This document shows positions 33,132-41,177 of a DNA stretch of 64,000 bases, one piece after another; the first letter of the stretch is position 1; each line of letters starts with the position of its first letter. This DNA is from JAJTHB01 sp033763775 (GTDB lineage Bacteria; Pseudomonadota; Alphaproteobacteria; Rickettsiales; SXRF01). The DNA lies in assembly GCA_033763775.1 (NCBI GenBank), contig JANRJW010000003.1:118560-182559 (forward strand), written 5' to 3'. Position numbers and translations under genes: made by a program. Under the pieces are notes generated by a model, which did no database searches, had not been told where the DNA came from, and saw only the letters and a program-made list of their open reading frames with translations.

Positions 33132-34598
33132 CTATAATGTTTCACGTGAAACATTTTTAAACAGCACCAGCGTTTTATCCCGCGCATCAGCATGATCCAC
33201 CATCGGCGCCGGATAGCTGGCGGGTTTGAGCAAACCCGGCTCGTGAATATCGGCGTTTGAAAGCCCCGCCAGTTCAGGCACATAGCGGCGGATATAAGCA
33301 CCGCTTGGGTCAAATTTTTTGCTTTGAAGATACGGGTTGAAAATGCGGAAATAGGGCTGTGCGTCCGTCCCTGTCGATGCCGCCCATTGCCAGCCGCCGA
33401 CATTGGAAGCCATCTCGTAATCCATCAGCAGCTGCGCGAAATGTGCTTCGCCCAGACGCCAGTCTGTTTGCAGATCTTTGGTCAGAAAACTCGCCACCAC
33501 CATGCGCGCGCGGTTATGCATCCAGCCGGTGGTTTTCAGCTCGCGCATCGCCGCATCCACCAGCGGAAATCCTGTCATGCCCTCTTTCCAGCTGGACAGC
33601 CAGTCTTCGCGCCTTGTCCATTCAATCCTGCCACGATAAACCGGGTTCCATTCCTCGTGCTGCGACTCAGGATAATGGTAAAGAATCATCGCATAAAATT
33701 CCCGCCAAATCAGCTCTGAAAGCCATTTATTTGCACCATTTTTCGAGTAGTTCGCGTCCGCTTTCACGGTAGGCGCGCCCATCCGCAGCGCCATTTCATA
33801 CGCCGCCCTCGCACACTGGCGCACCGAGATAAACCCGAAGCGCAGATAAGGCGAAAGCCGACTGGTGCCCTCATCCGCCATGATATCGCGCTTAGTGGCA
33901 TAAACCGCGACTTTTGCGCTGATAAACGCTTCCAGCCGATCACGCACACTGGCCACCGGCCACAGCGGCAGATAAACCTCGCGGTAGCCAATCTCGGCAA
34001 GCATCTGCCGCGCGCCATCTGCTGGACTGAGCACCTTCAGCCCCGCCTGCGCTGCCCGCCTGCGAATCTCATCGGCGTTTGCATAACGCCCGCCATCGCG
34101 AATCTCAAACGCCGCATAACTTGCAGGGCTTGCTTTGCTCAGCCACGCTTTCGAATAGGGCGTGTAAACCTTAAATGGCGAGCCATCTTCTTTCACCACC
34201 TCACGCGGATCAAAAATCACCTGATCCTTGTGCAGCGAAAGCCGCCCCCCCAGCGCCGCCGCCACAACGCGATCACGCTGAATCGCCGGTGGTTCATAAT
34301 CTTCTGCTGCATGCACAGCCGCCGCAGAAAAAAGATCAGCCAGTTTCGGAATCAACTCCTGCGCTCTGCCATGCAACACCAGCAGCCCGCCGCCACGCGC
34401 TTTCAGCTTCTGCTCCAGATAACACAGACGCTGCGCCAGAAAACTCAGGCGGCGATCCCCTTCATCCGGAAACCGTTTCAGCACCTCGGTATCAAACACG
34501 AAAACAAGCTGCACCGGAAGGGGTGACTCAAGCGCATGATAAAGCGCCGCATGATCATCCAGCCGCAAATCGCGGCGAAGCCAGACAAAAGAAAGCAT
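33132..34598 (-). CDS. phrB: deoxyribodipyrimidine photolyase
   Basis: This repairs UV-induced cyclobutane dimers using blue light. The 488-residue protein has the N-terminal antenna domain (FVWLRRDLRLDDHAAL). The C-terminal FAD domain contains SRLSPYLRFGFIS, TGWMHNRARMVVASFLTKDL, and DYEMASNVGGWQWAASTGTD. This is a class I CPD photolyase. The last residues are encoded by a parS site. Confidence 0.96.
   Translation of the reverse strand: MLSFVWLRRDLRLDDHAALYHALESPLPVQLVFVFDTEVLKRFPDEGDRRLSFLAQRLCYLEQKLKARGGGLLVLHGRAQELIPKLADLFSAAAVHAAEDYEPPAIQRDRVVAAALGGRLSLHKDQVIFDPREVVKEDGSPFKVYTPYSKAWLSKASPASYAAFEIRDGGRYANADEIRRRAAQAGLKVLSPADGARQMLAEIGYREVYLPLWPVASVRDRLEAFISAKVAVYATKRDIMADEGTSRLSPYLRFGFISVRQCARAAYEMALRMGAPTVKADANYSKNGANKWLSELIWREFYAMILYHYPESQHEEWNPVYRGRIEWTRREDWLSSWKEGMTGFPLVDAAMRELKTTGWMHNRARMVVASFLTKDLQTDWRLGEAHFAQLLMDYEMASNVGGWQWAASTGTDAQPYFRIFNPYLQSKKFDPSGAYIRRYVPELAGLSNADIHEPGLLKPASYPAPMVDHADARDKTLVLFKNVSRETL
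33138..33153. promoter_or_regulatory. parS centromere site 2
   Basis: A second perfect TGTTTCACGTGAAACA, 107 bp from the first. It lies inside the 3' end of phrB, where it encodes the terminal residues NVSRETL. Confidence 0.93.
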
Positions 34599-34635
34599 GA
34601 GCTGGTGTTAGCAGGTTGCTACGAAAGGGCAATAA

Positions 34636-35475
34636 TTATCGCAGACCTGCGACATTGGTGCTGACATAGCGCCCCGGATCCACAGGCGTATTGCCATCGC
34701 GCACAGCAAAAAAAAGCTGTGGTTTTTTGACGCGGCCGGTCGAGCCGACAAAGCCGATAATATCGCCCTGCTTCACGCGGTCATATTTTTCCACTTTGGC
34801 TTTGGAAAGATGCGCGTAGCTGGTCGATTTGCCACCCGCATGCTTGATGATGACCATATTACCATAGCCTTTGAGATCATTGCTGGCATAGACCACCTCG
34901 CCACCAGCCGCCGCCCAGACCGGCTCACCTTCGGGTGAGGCGATGTTGATACCATCATTGCTTTTACCGCTGCCTTTGGGGCCAAACGGCGTCATCACTT
35001 TATGGCTGGCCACCGGCCAGATAAAACCACTGGCCGAACCGGAAGGTTTAATCAGTTTCACATATTTTTTATCTGCAGGCGGAGCTGCTGGCGTGGCATC
35101 GCTTCGTTCGTCTTCATGCTGCGCCCCGCGCTCGCGATTCGTCCATGGATTAACGCGCTCTGGCGGCGCAGAAGGCGCAGCCGCTGGCGGCGGCAAATCG
35201 CTGGAACTGACCGACTGAAGCGACGCCGCCTGCTGCGACTCCTGCGACACAGGCTTGGTGTTGGTATAGATTGGCGACGGCTCATAAGGTTGATAACCAT
35301 CCTGACGCTTCGGCGGCTGATAGATCGCATAGCTGCGATTATCGCGGTGATCACCGCTACGCGCTGCGCTATCCCGCGCAAATGATTCCGCGCCGCGCAT
35401 ATCCACACGCGCCGCCGGCTGAGTGCAGGCGGTCATCATGATGAGAGCCAGTGATGAAAGAGCAATGCGTGACAT
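34636..35475 (-). CDS. nlpD: NlpD-like LytM-domain lipoprotein
   Basis: NlpD proteins activate periplasmic amidases that split the septal wall. The 279-residue protein has a lipobox (LALIMMTAC), a long Pro/Ser/Gln-rich linker and a C-terminal LytM domain (about 145-275) with GSGKSNDGINIASPEGE, GYGNMVIIKHAGG and YAHLSKAKVEKYD. The first zinc-ligand His of active M23 enzymes is Asn here, as in NlpD, so it is probably an activator and not a hydrolase. No LysM domain is visible. The surE-pcm-nlpD order supports the name. The ATG at 35475 gives a clean signal peptide. Confidence 0.85.
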   Translation of the reverse strand: MSRIALSSLALIMMTACTQPAARVDMRGAESFARDSAARSGDHRDNRSYAIYQPPKRQDGYQPYEPSPIYTNTKPVSQESQQAASLQSVSSSDLPPPAAAPSAPPERVNPWTNRERGAQHEDERSDATPAAPPADKKYVKLIKPSGSASGFIWPVASHKVMTPFGPKGSGKSNDGINIASPEGEPVWAAAGGEVVYASNDLKGYGNMVIIKHAGGKSTSYAHLSKAKVEKYDRVKQGDIIGFVGSTGRVKKPQLFFAVRDGNTPVDPGRYVSTNVAGLR

Positions 35476-35544
35476 AGGACATTCCCGCGATAAATCACGC
35501 ACAGTCTAGCGATGAGCAGGTTAAGAAATGATGAATATTTGATT

Positions 35545-35600
35545 GTCATCCCGATCATGTCAGAGGGATCTTCAGATCCTTCGCTGCGCTCAGGATGACA
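35545..35600. repeat. palindromic repeat, family B (copy 1)
   Basis: GTCATCCCGATCATGTCAGA, then GGGATCT, is mirrored by AGATCCTTCGCTGCGCTCAG with GATGAC. It lies between nlpD and pcm. Related copies are at 40039-40103 and inside acs at 55258-55344. Confidence 0.75.
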
Positions 35601-35601
35601 T

Positions 35602-36285
35602 TTAAGAAGTCACCAGCGGCACAAAGCGAACACTCATCAGATGTTCGGTGGAGATCATCCCCGCCGCATCTTTGCGCAGCCGAACCAGCATCTGGTTTTC
35701 TGCGCTGCTGCCGACCGGCACCACCATCACACCGCCCGGCACCAGCTGCTCCACCAGCGCAGCGGGAATCTGCCCAGCTGCTGCCGTGACGATAATGCGA
35801 TCATACGGCGCAGCCTCCCTCCAGCCCTTACTGCCATCACCGAGACGCGTGACAATGTTGCCAAGCCTCAGCTCCTTGAAGCGCTGCGTGGCAGTGAGTA
35901 GCAGTTCTTTGTGGCGTTCAATCGTGTAGACGCGGCGCGAAAGCCGCGCCAGAATAGCCGCCTGATAACCCGAACCCGTACCAATCTCCAGCACACGATG
36001 CGACGGCAGAAGCTCGAGCGCCAGCGTCATCTGCGCCACCACGCTCGGCTGGCTGATCGTCTGACCGGAGCTAATGGGCAGCGCCGTATCATCATAGGCG
36101 TGTTCGAAAAAGGGCTGCTCAACAAAATACTCGCGCGGTGTTTGTTCCATCGCGGAAAGCACCGCCGTGTCATGAATACCGCGGTTACGAAGCTCCATAA
36201 TCAGCCGGATGCGGTTAGCCAGCTGGTCTGCATCCAGATCCGGAGTGGGGAGAGGAAAAAATCGTGAGCTGGCCTGCTGCATCAT
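35602..36285 (-). CDS. pcm: protein-L-isoaspartate O-methyltransferase
   Basis: This methylates damaged isoaspartyl residues for repair. The protein is about 227 residues. It shows ISSGQTISQPSVVAQM (family signature), the SAM motif VLEIGTGSGYQAAILARL, YTIERHKELL, PYDRIIVTAAAGQIP and LVPGGVMVVPVG. The start is at 36285 or 36282 (two adjacent ATG after AAGGGG). It follows surE in the conserved surE-pcm-nlpD series, but an opposite-strand gene (36645-37427) separates it from surE. Confidence 0.95.
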   Translation of the reverse strand: MMQQASSRFFPLPTPDLDADQLANRIRLIMELRNRGIHDTAVLSAMEQTPREYFVEQPFFEHAYDDTALPISSGQTISQPSVVAQMTLALELLPSHRVLEIGTGSGYQAAILARLSRRVYTIERHKELLLTATQRFKELRLGNIVTRLGDGSKGWREAAPYDRIIVTAAAGQIPAALVEQLVPGGVMVVPVGSSAENQMLVRLRKDAAGMISTEHLMSVRFVPLVTS

Positions 36286-36355
36286 ACCCCTTGCATTGCT
36301 GCGCCACACTCTAAACGGCAAGGTTTAACAAAACTTTAAGCCGCCCCCATACCCC

Positions 36356-36474
36356 GTCATCCCTACGACTGCGTCCGCCGTAGCCTATGGCGAAGGTGGA
36401 AAGCAGGGATCCAGCAGCGCCGCGTCTGCGGCGCAGAAGAAAAAACTGGATTCCCGCTTCCCAAGGGAATGATG
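36356..36474. repeat. palindromic repeat, family A (expanded copy 3)
   Basis: Arms GTCATCCCTACGACTG...AAAGCAGGGATCCAG and CTGGATTCCCGCTTCCCAAG...AATGATGA enclose extra nested hairpins (CGTCCGCCGTAGCCTATGGC and GCGCCGCGTCTGCGGCGC). It lies upstream of pcm, in the 320-bp gap that also holds the promoter of the 36645 gene. Confidence 0.7.
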
Positions 36475-36560
36475 AAGCCTGAATCCGAAAAAACCATAAA
36501 ATCCTGTAAAACAACAATAATATAACAATTGTCACAATTCTTTGCGCCAAAAACCTCGCC

Positions 36561-36603
36561 CTTCACAAAATCTTCACATTACAAGAGGCTGATTTTTGAT
36601 AAT
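36561..36603 (+). promoter_or_regulatory. direct-repeat box and -10 for the 36645 gene
   Basis: CTTCAC (36561-36566), AAAAT, CTTCAC (36572-36577) is a perfect direct repeat with an 11-bp period. GATAAT (36598-36603) follows 20 bp later. The leader is about 40 nt and carries a GTGGAG ribosome site. Confidence 0.65.
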
Positions 36604-36644
36604 ATGCGAGTGTAACAAGTTTAATCCTGCGAAGTGGAGTAGTT

Positions 36645-37427
36645 ATGGCTGACGAAAATGATAAACCGGGTGTAGGTCTTGTAGGCGGCACTGTTGCACT
36701 AGGTGCTGGTGCAGGTACTCTTGCAGCAGGATCAATGATTGCTCATAAAAGCGCCATCAAAGAGCTTAAGGATGAGAATCTCAAAAAGTTTGTAAAAGAC
36801 GGTGGTATCGCAAAAGCCAATGAAGAGTCCACCAAAGCGTTTAAAGATAAATATAAAGACGCTGACGCACTTAAAGCGGACAAGAGCGCTTTCAAAAAAG
36901 AAGCCTCTGCAATAATCTCCGATGCAGAAGAAAATGCAGAAAAAGCAGTTGAAGAAGCAGTTGCTAAAGCGAAAGAAAATTTAGCAAAAGGTGCTTCTAA
37001 AAAAGAAATCAACGAAGCGGTTAAGAAAGCAACTCAATCGGTTGAAAAAACCAATGAGGCAGCACTGAACGCAGCAAAAGAAGCCGCTAAAGACGCTAAG
37101 AAAGTTTATGAAAGTGCTGTTGCTGGTGCTGCTGAGAGCGGTGTCGCCGCTGCAGCCAAAAAGGCTGGTGTCGAAACAAAAGTACTCAAAGAAGCAGCTA
37201 AAGACATTGAAAAACTTAGTAAAGTTGAAACTGCTGGATTTATGTCGCGTCCACTCAAGGCATTTTCCAACATGTCGACAAAAGGCAAAGTCGGTATGGG
37301 CGTAGCAGCCGCTGTAGCTGTTATTGGCACGGGATTGCTTATCAGGAACTCGCGTCAGAGCAGCTGGCAAGAGCGCGTGGATGCGGATCGCGCAGCCCAA
37401 TCCCAAGGCACGGCTCCGGCTCGCTAA
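36645..37427 (+). CDS. Lys/Ala-rich helical protein with glycine-rich and hydrophobic ends
   Basis: No family is recognised. The 260-residue protein has a Gly-rich hydrophobic N-terminus (VGLVGGTVALGAGAGTLAAG) and a long region (about 40-215) of Lys, Ala and Glu heptads predicted to be coiled coil. A C-terminal membrane helix (GKVGMGVAAAVAVIGTGLLI, about 224-243) precedes a short charged tail. The composition recalls histone-like or phasin-like proteins, but the terminal hydrophobic parts suggest membrane attachment. It has its own box-type promoter and a strong terminator and splits the surE-pcm pair, so it looks like an insertion. Confidence 0.75.
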   Translation: MADENDKPGVGLVGGTVALGAGAGTLAAGSMIAHKSAIKELKDENLKKFVKDGGIAKANEESTKAFKDKYKDADALKADKSAFKKEASAIISDAEENAEKAVEEAVAKAKENLAKGASKKEINEAVKKATQSVEKTNEAALNAAKEAAKDAKKVYESAVAGAAESGVAAAAKKAGVETKVLKEAAKDIEKLSKVETAGFMSRPLKAFSNMSTKGKVGMGVAAAVAVIGTGLLIRNSRQSSWQERVDADRAAQSQGTAPAR

Positions 37428-37451
37428 TAAAAATTTCCTCCTAGTGGATGA

Positions 37452-37480
37452 AACCCCGCCTCGCGCGGGGTTTTGTTTTT
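37452..37480 (+). terminator. rho-independent terminator of the 36645 gene
   Basis: A 7-bp stem ACCCCGC / GCGGGGT (37453-37459 and 37465-37471) is followed by a T-rich tract (TTTTGTTTTT). Confidence 0.9.
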
Positions 37481-37491
37481 GTGGCGAGGTC

Positions 37492-37562
37492 GTCATGCCC
37501 GTATAAACGGGCATCCAGCTTAATTTTTAAGACGGCTGGATTCCCGCTTTCGCGGGAATGAC
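37492..37562. repeat. palindromic repeat, family A (copy 4), entering surE
   Basis: GTCATGCCCGTATAAACGGG, then CATCCAG, is mirrored by CTGGATTCCCGCTTTCGCGG and GAATGAC. Its right half encodes the last residues of SurE (SFPRKRESS). Confidence 0.8.
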
Positions 37563-38314
37563 AAAACAGCCTGCATCTTCTCCATCACGCCATAATCCGT
37601 CATATCCATCGAGATGGGCGTGATGGTGATATAGCCCTTATGCAGCAAGTCGATATCCACGCCTGGTTTATCTGCCGTGTTGTCGCGCTCGCCGCCCAGC
37701 CAGTAATAGGGTCTGCCCTTGGGGTCAAGCCGCCCGGTTAAATTCACATTCACAATGCGCTTGCCCTGCGGGCAGAGCCGGATGCCCTTTACCTTTTTGG
37801 GTAGGCAAGCCGGAAAGTTCAGATTGATGAACACACCCTTCGGCCAGCCATGCTTCACCAGCCTCTGAATAATCTCCGGGGCGTGATGCGCTGCCGTTTC
37901 CCAGAAAATCTCATGCTTTTCATCATAAAGCTGCGAAAGAGCAATGGCCGGCACCTCAAGGTTGGTCGCTTCCATGGCCGCCGCCACTGTGCCGGAATAG
38001 GTGACATCATCACCCACATTCGACCCACGGTTCACACCGGAAAGCACGAGGCCAATCTTCTGCTTCGCTGGAATAATTTCCTTCAGCGCAAGCAGCACAC
38101 AGTCTGTTGGCGTGCCGGAAACCGCGTAGCGTTTTTTAGTAATCTCGCGCACACGCACCGGTGCATGCAGCGACAGCGAATGCCCAGCACCGCTTTGCTC
38201 CGTCTCCGGCGCTACCACCCAGTAATCACGCGTGAGTTTCTTGGTGATTTCTTCGAGAACCTCAAGACCAGCCGCCGAGATACCATCATCGTTGGAAAGG
38301 AGTATGGTAGGCAT
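37520..38314 (-). CDS. surE: 5'/3'-nucleotidase SurE
   Basis: SurE is a metal-dependent nucleoside monophosphatase active in stress and stationary phase. The 264-residue protein has the metal motif LLSNDDGISAAGL, APETEQSGAGHSLSL, VSGTPTDCVLLAL and VLSGVNRGSNVGDDVTYSGT. The C-terminus is unusual: SFPRKRESSRLKN is encoded by a palindromic repeat. The ATG at 38314 (MPTILLSNDDG) is chosen by family length; the upstream in-frame ATG lies in low-complexity TAATGCC repeat DNA. Confidence 0.95.
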   Translation of the reverse strand: MPTILLSNDDGISAAGLEVLEEITKKLTRDYWVVAPETEQSGAGHSLSLHAPVRVREITKKRYAVSGTPTDCVLLALKEIIPAKQKIGLVLSGVNRGSNVGDDVTYSGTVAAAMEATNLEVPAIALSQLYDEKHEIFWETAAHHAPEIIQRLVKHGWPKGVFINLNFPACLPKKVKGIRLCPQGKRIVNVNLTGRLDPKGRPYYWLGGERDNTADKPGVDIDLLHKGYITITPISMDMTDYGVMEKMQAVLSFPRKRESSRLKN

Positions 38315-38340
38315 TGGGGATTTGGCATTAGGCATTAGAG
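38315..38340. repeat. TAATGCC-type short repeat, left of the four-helix gene
   Basis: TTGGGGATTTGGCATTAGGC is followed by ATTAG. Read on the minus strand it is CTAATGCCTAATGCCAAATC with CCC. A similar array lies at 38704-38733, on the other side of the gene. Confidence 0.55.
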
Positions 38341-38700
38341 TTTCGCTTTCAAAGAAGACCTCAGTGCATGCAGCATACGCTGAAGTTCTTCTATATTTTT
38401 ATAGATAGAAATGGTTTGTGCTGGCTGACAAAACTCCAAATCCTCAGACAAAATAATTTGTGTTTCCACCTCAGCCAAAGAACCTATTGACACAGAAATA
38501 AATTGGATAAAATCCTTAGTGCCACTTCTTGAATGTCCTTCTGCAATATTAGACGGTACAGACACAACGGCTCGTCTCAGTTGCGCCGTCAAGCCATATA
38601 TTTCTTCTTTAGGAAAGAGCTTTGTTAATTGATAGACTTGCTTGACGAGAACCCTTCCTTTTTGCCAAACCTCTAAATCCTTATAGTTTCTAATCTTCAC
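38335..38700 (-). CDS. four-helix bundle protein (23S rRNA intervening-sequence/bAvd type)
   Basis: A 121-residue protein of the TIGR02436 family, first known from 23S rRNA intervening sequences and related to diversity-generating retroelement accessory proteins. It has the typical opening RNYKDLEVWQKGRVLVKQVY. RRAVVSVPSNIAEGHSR and the QFISVSIGSLAEVETQIILS helix follow. The function is unknown. Both flanks carry TAATGCC-type repeats, and it sits between serS and surE, genes that are otherwise neighbours. It therefore looks like a mobile insertion. Confidence 0.93.
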   Translation of the reverse strand: MKIRNYKDLEVWQKGRVLVKQVYQLTKLFPKEEIYGLTAQLRRAVVSVPSNIAEGHSRSGTKDFIQFISVSIGSLAEVETQIILSEDLEFCQPAQTISIYKNIEELQRMLHALRSSLKAKL

Positions 38701-38703
38701 ACT

Positions 38704-38733
38704 TCCCCCTAATGCCCAATGCCTAATCCCTAA
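38704..38733. repeat. TAATGCC-type short repeat, right of the four-helix gene
   Basis: CCCCTAATGCCCAATGCCTA is followed by ATCCCTAA, a degenerate 7-8 bp array. It overlaps the last codons of serS. Its counterpart is at 38315-38340. Confidence 0.55.
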
Positions 38734-40024
38734 CGCCTATTTTTTCTATTCCGCCCATATAAGACCTAAGCACCTCGGGCACCACAATCGAACCATCTTC
38801 CTGCTGGTAATTTTCCAAAATCGCAACCAGCGTGCGGCCGATGGGAAGGCCGGAGCCGTTCAGCGTATGCACAAATTCATTACCCTTGCCGGCTTTCGGC
38901 TTGTATCTGGCCTTCATGCGCCGCGCCTGAAAATCGCCGCAGTTCGAGCAGCTGGAAATCTCGCGGTAGGCGTTCTGGCCGGGTAGCCACACCTCAATAT
39001 CGTAGGTTTTCTGCGAGCAGAAACCCATGTCGCCTGTGCAGAGCAGCATGGTGCGATAAGGCAGGCCAAGCTTCTGCAGCAGCGACTCCGCCTGCGCGGT
39101 CATGCGCTCATGTTCGGCCACTGATTGTTCCTGGGTCGTAATCGAAACTAACTCCACTTTGGAAAATTGATGCTGGCGGATCATGCCGCGCGTATCCCTG
39201 CCCGCTGCGCCAGCTTCCGAACGGAAACAAGGTGTGTAGGCGGTCATGCGCATGGGGAGCTTATCCTCTTCCACAATCGAATCACCGACCAGATTGGTCA
39301 GCGGCACTTCAGCGGTGGGAATCAGCCAGAAACCATTGGTTGTTTTGAATAAATCTTCGCCGAATTTCGGCAGCTGGCCGGTGCCGTAAGCGGCATTGTC
39401 GCGCACCATGAAAGGCGGCACAATCTCGGTGTAGCCAGCGAGGGTGTTCTGATCGAGGAAAAAACTTGCCAGCGCCCGCTCCATGCGCGCCAGCGCTCCT
39501 TTAAGCACCACAAACCGCGCGCCGGAAAGCTTGGCCGCGCTTTCAAAATCCATGAGCCCCAGCGCCTCGCCGAGGTCAAAATGCTCCTTGGGCTTGAATT
39601 TCCCCCCCTGTATCCCCCCCGCAGGCGGGGGGGACGTAAGGTGGGGCGCCCACTCGCGCACCTTCACGTTGCCTGTTTCATCGCTGCCCTGCGGCACATC
39701 ACTTGCGGGAATATTAGGAATCGCCTCGAGCACCGCTTCCACTTCGCCGCGCTCGGCCAGCTCGGCTTCCATGCTGGCGATGGTGGCTTTCAGCTGCGCC
39801 GCTTCTTCCATGATCGCGCTGGCATCCTCACCCTTCTGCTTGGCTTTGCCAATGCGCTGCGCCACATCATTACGCTTGGTAAGCAGGTTTTGCAGTTCAG
39901 TTTGGCGCGCGCGCTTTTTTTCATCAAGCGCGAGTATCAGGCCAGATTGCGGCGAAAGTCCGCGTCGCGCCAGTGCGACGTCAAAAGCCTCAGGATTAGA
40001 GCGGATGGATTTTATGTCGTGCAT
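38723..40024 (-). CDS. serS: seryl-tRNA synthetase with an in-frame repeat insertion
   Basis: A class II enzyme that charges tRNA-Ser and tRNA-Sec. The 433-residue protein has the N-terminal coiled-coil arm (about 30-105), motif 2 (RMTAYTPCFRSEAGAAGRDT, then RGMIRQHQF) and motif 3 (NGSGLPIGRTLVAILENYQ). Between the arm and the catalytic core a 14-codon stretch, HLTSPPPAGGIQGG, is encoded by a C-rich palindrome (39602-39643). It falls just before KEHFDLGEALGLMDFE, at a surface linker. The rest is normal, so the enzyme is probably active. Confidence 0.97.
   Translation of the reverse strand: MHDIKSIRSNPEAFDVALARRGLSPQSGLILALDEKKRARQTELQNLLTKRNDVAQRIGKAKQKGEDASAIMEEAAQLKATIASMEAELAERGEVEAVLEAIPNIPASDVPQGSDETGNVKVREWAPHLTSPPPAGGIQGGKFKPKEHFDLGEALGLMDFESAAKLSGARFVVLKGALARMERALASFFLDQNTLAGYTEIVPPFMVRDNAAYGTGQLPKFGEDLFKTTNGFWLIPTAEVPLTNLVGDSIVEEDKLPMRMTAYTPCFRSEAGAAGRDTRGMIRQHQFSKVELVSITTQEQSVAEHERMTAQAESLLQKLGLPYRTMLLCTGDMGFCSQKTYDIEVWLPGQNAYREISSCSNCGDFQARRMKARYKPKAGKGNEFVHTLNGSGLPIGRTLVAILENYQQEDGSIVVPEVLRSYMGGIEKIGVRD
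39602..39643. repeat. family E palindrome inserted in frame in serS
   Basis: CCCCCCGCAGGCGGGGGG forms the core hairpin, flanked by CCCCCCTGTAT and ACGTAAGGTG. It adds 14 codons without breaking the frame. Confidence 0.7.
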
Positions 40025-40038
40025 ATGTTTTTTTCCTT

Positions 40039-40103
40039 GTCATTCCGACTAAGCGAAGCGCATGGAGGAATCTTAAGATCCCTCGGCTTCGCTCGGGATG
40101 ACA
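40039..40103. repeat. palindromic repeat, family B (copy 2), entering tatC
   Basis: GTCATTCCGACTAAGCGAAG...GGAATCTTAAGATCCCTCGG...GCTCGGGATGACAT. It separates tatC from serS and encodes the last residues of TatC (VIPSEAEGS). Confidence 0.8.
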
Positions 40104-40840
40104 TTGCTAGTGTTTCTACAAATCAATATCGATAGTTCATAGAGCAAGTAAAGCGGCACGGAAAGTGCGATCTGGCTGAAGGCATCCGGCGGGGTGATAA
40201 ACGCCGCGACCGTGACAATGATAACAATCGCATAGCGCCGGCCGCGCCTTAAAGTATCTACCTGCATCAAACCGCTTTTCACCAGCAATATCAGCACCAG
40301 CGGCAGCTGAAACGAAAGACCAAACGCAAGGATCAGATGCATCGACAGGCTTAAATATTCCCCCACCCGCGCTTCAAGCTGGATGGGAAGCCCGCCGCCT
40401 CCGCCATGCTCAAACCCCAGAAAAAAGCGCCACGCCGCAGGAAAAATCAGGTAATACACAAAGGCCGCGCCGATGGTAAAGAGCGCCGGTGCGGCAACGA
40501 GATAAGGAATCAGCACTCGCCGCTCGTGCTTGTAAAGCCCGGGCGCCATAAAAGAATAAAACTGCGCGGCAATCACCGGGAAGGCAAGGAAGAAACCCGC
40601 AAACATCGCGAGCTTGAGATAGGTGAAAAACGCCTCAGTGAGGCCGGTATAGATCATGCGGCGATGCTCGCCTTCAGGAAAAGCAGCAGCCAGCGGCCTC
40701 ACCAGAAAATGATAAATCGGCTCAGCAAAACCATAACAGACAACCACCGCCACAAGAAAGGCAGCAAAGCTGATGAGCATGCGCTTTTTAAACTCAATCA
40801 GATGCTCGATCAGCGGCTGGCGGGGAAGCTCTTCGCTCAT
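40073..40840 (-). CDS. tatC: Sec-independent translocase subunit TatC
   Basis: TatC is the six-helix membrane core of the twin-arginine translocase, which binds the signal peptide. The 255-residue protein opens with EELPRQPLIEHLIEFKKRML and has the periplasmic PLYHF-like segment AEPIYHFLVRPL. FITPPDAFSQIALSVPLYLL precedes the last helix. Its final nine residues and stop come from a palindromic repeat. It overlaps tatB by 4 nt. Confidence 0.96.
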   Translation of the reverse strand: MSEELPRQPLIEHLIEFKKRMLISFAAFLVAVVVCYGFAEPIYHFLVRPLAAAFPEGEHRRMIYTGLTEAFFTYLKLAMFAGFFLAFPVIAAQFYSFMAPGLYKHERRVLIPYLVAAPALFTIGAAFVYYLIFPAAWRFFLGFEHGGGGGLPIQLEARVGEYLSLSMHLILAFGLSFQLPLVLILLVKSGLMQVDTLRRGRRYAIVIIVTVAAFITPPDAFSQIALSVPLYLLYELSILICRNTSNVIPSEAEGS

Positions 40841-41175
40841 GGCTTATCGTTCCCAGAGTTATCCTTATGATCCGATTTTTCATCGGTCTGGATCCCCGCT
40901 TTCGCGTGGATATGGGTAAGATCATACGACTCATACCATTTGCCATCATCGCCGCGAATCATACGCACATTGCCTTCAAACTCATCGGCCATGTCCTTAA
41001 GACCGGACTCTTTGGCCATATCATCAAACGCTGCGCGTATCTCCCTGCCCCAGCCCTTCACCGTGCGCACGAAGCGAGACACAGCGCGGATCACCACCGG
41101 CACATCCTTGGGGCCAATAAAAATCACCGCCACCAGCAGGATGATCGCAATTTCAGCAAACGAGAGATCAAACAT
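40837..41175 (-). CDS. tatB: Sec-independent translocase subunit TatB
   Basis: A single-span membrane protein that hands substrates to TatC. The 112-residue protein has the family start MFDLSFAEIAIILLVAVIFI, then GPKDVPVV, and an amphipathic helix (about 25-65). The C-terminal tail contains IHAKAGIQTDE, encoded by half of a family A repeat (near 40888-40912), so the repeat has entered the gene in frame. It is coupled to tatC. Confidence 0.94.
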   Translation of the reverse strand: MFDLSFAEIAIILLVAVIFIGPKDVPVVIRAVSRFVRTVKGWGREIRAAFDDMAKESGLKDMADEFEGNVRMIRGDDGKWYESYDLTHIHAKAGIQTDEKSDHKDNSGNDKP

Positions 41176-41177
41176 GG

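Noticed and set aside
36322..36644. tRNA or other structured RNA gene
   Set aside because: The foldable DNA is explained by a family A palindrome and the gene's promoter. No cloverleaf or T-loop GGTTCGAATCC-type motif was found here or in other gaps.
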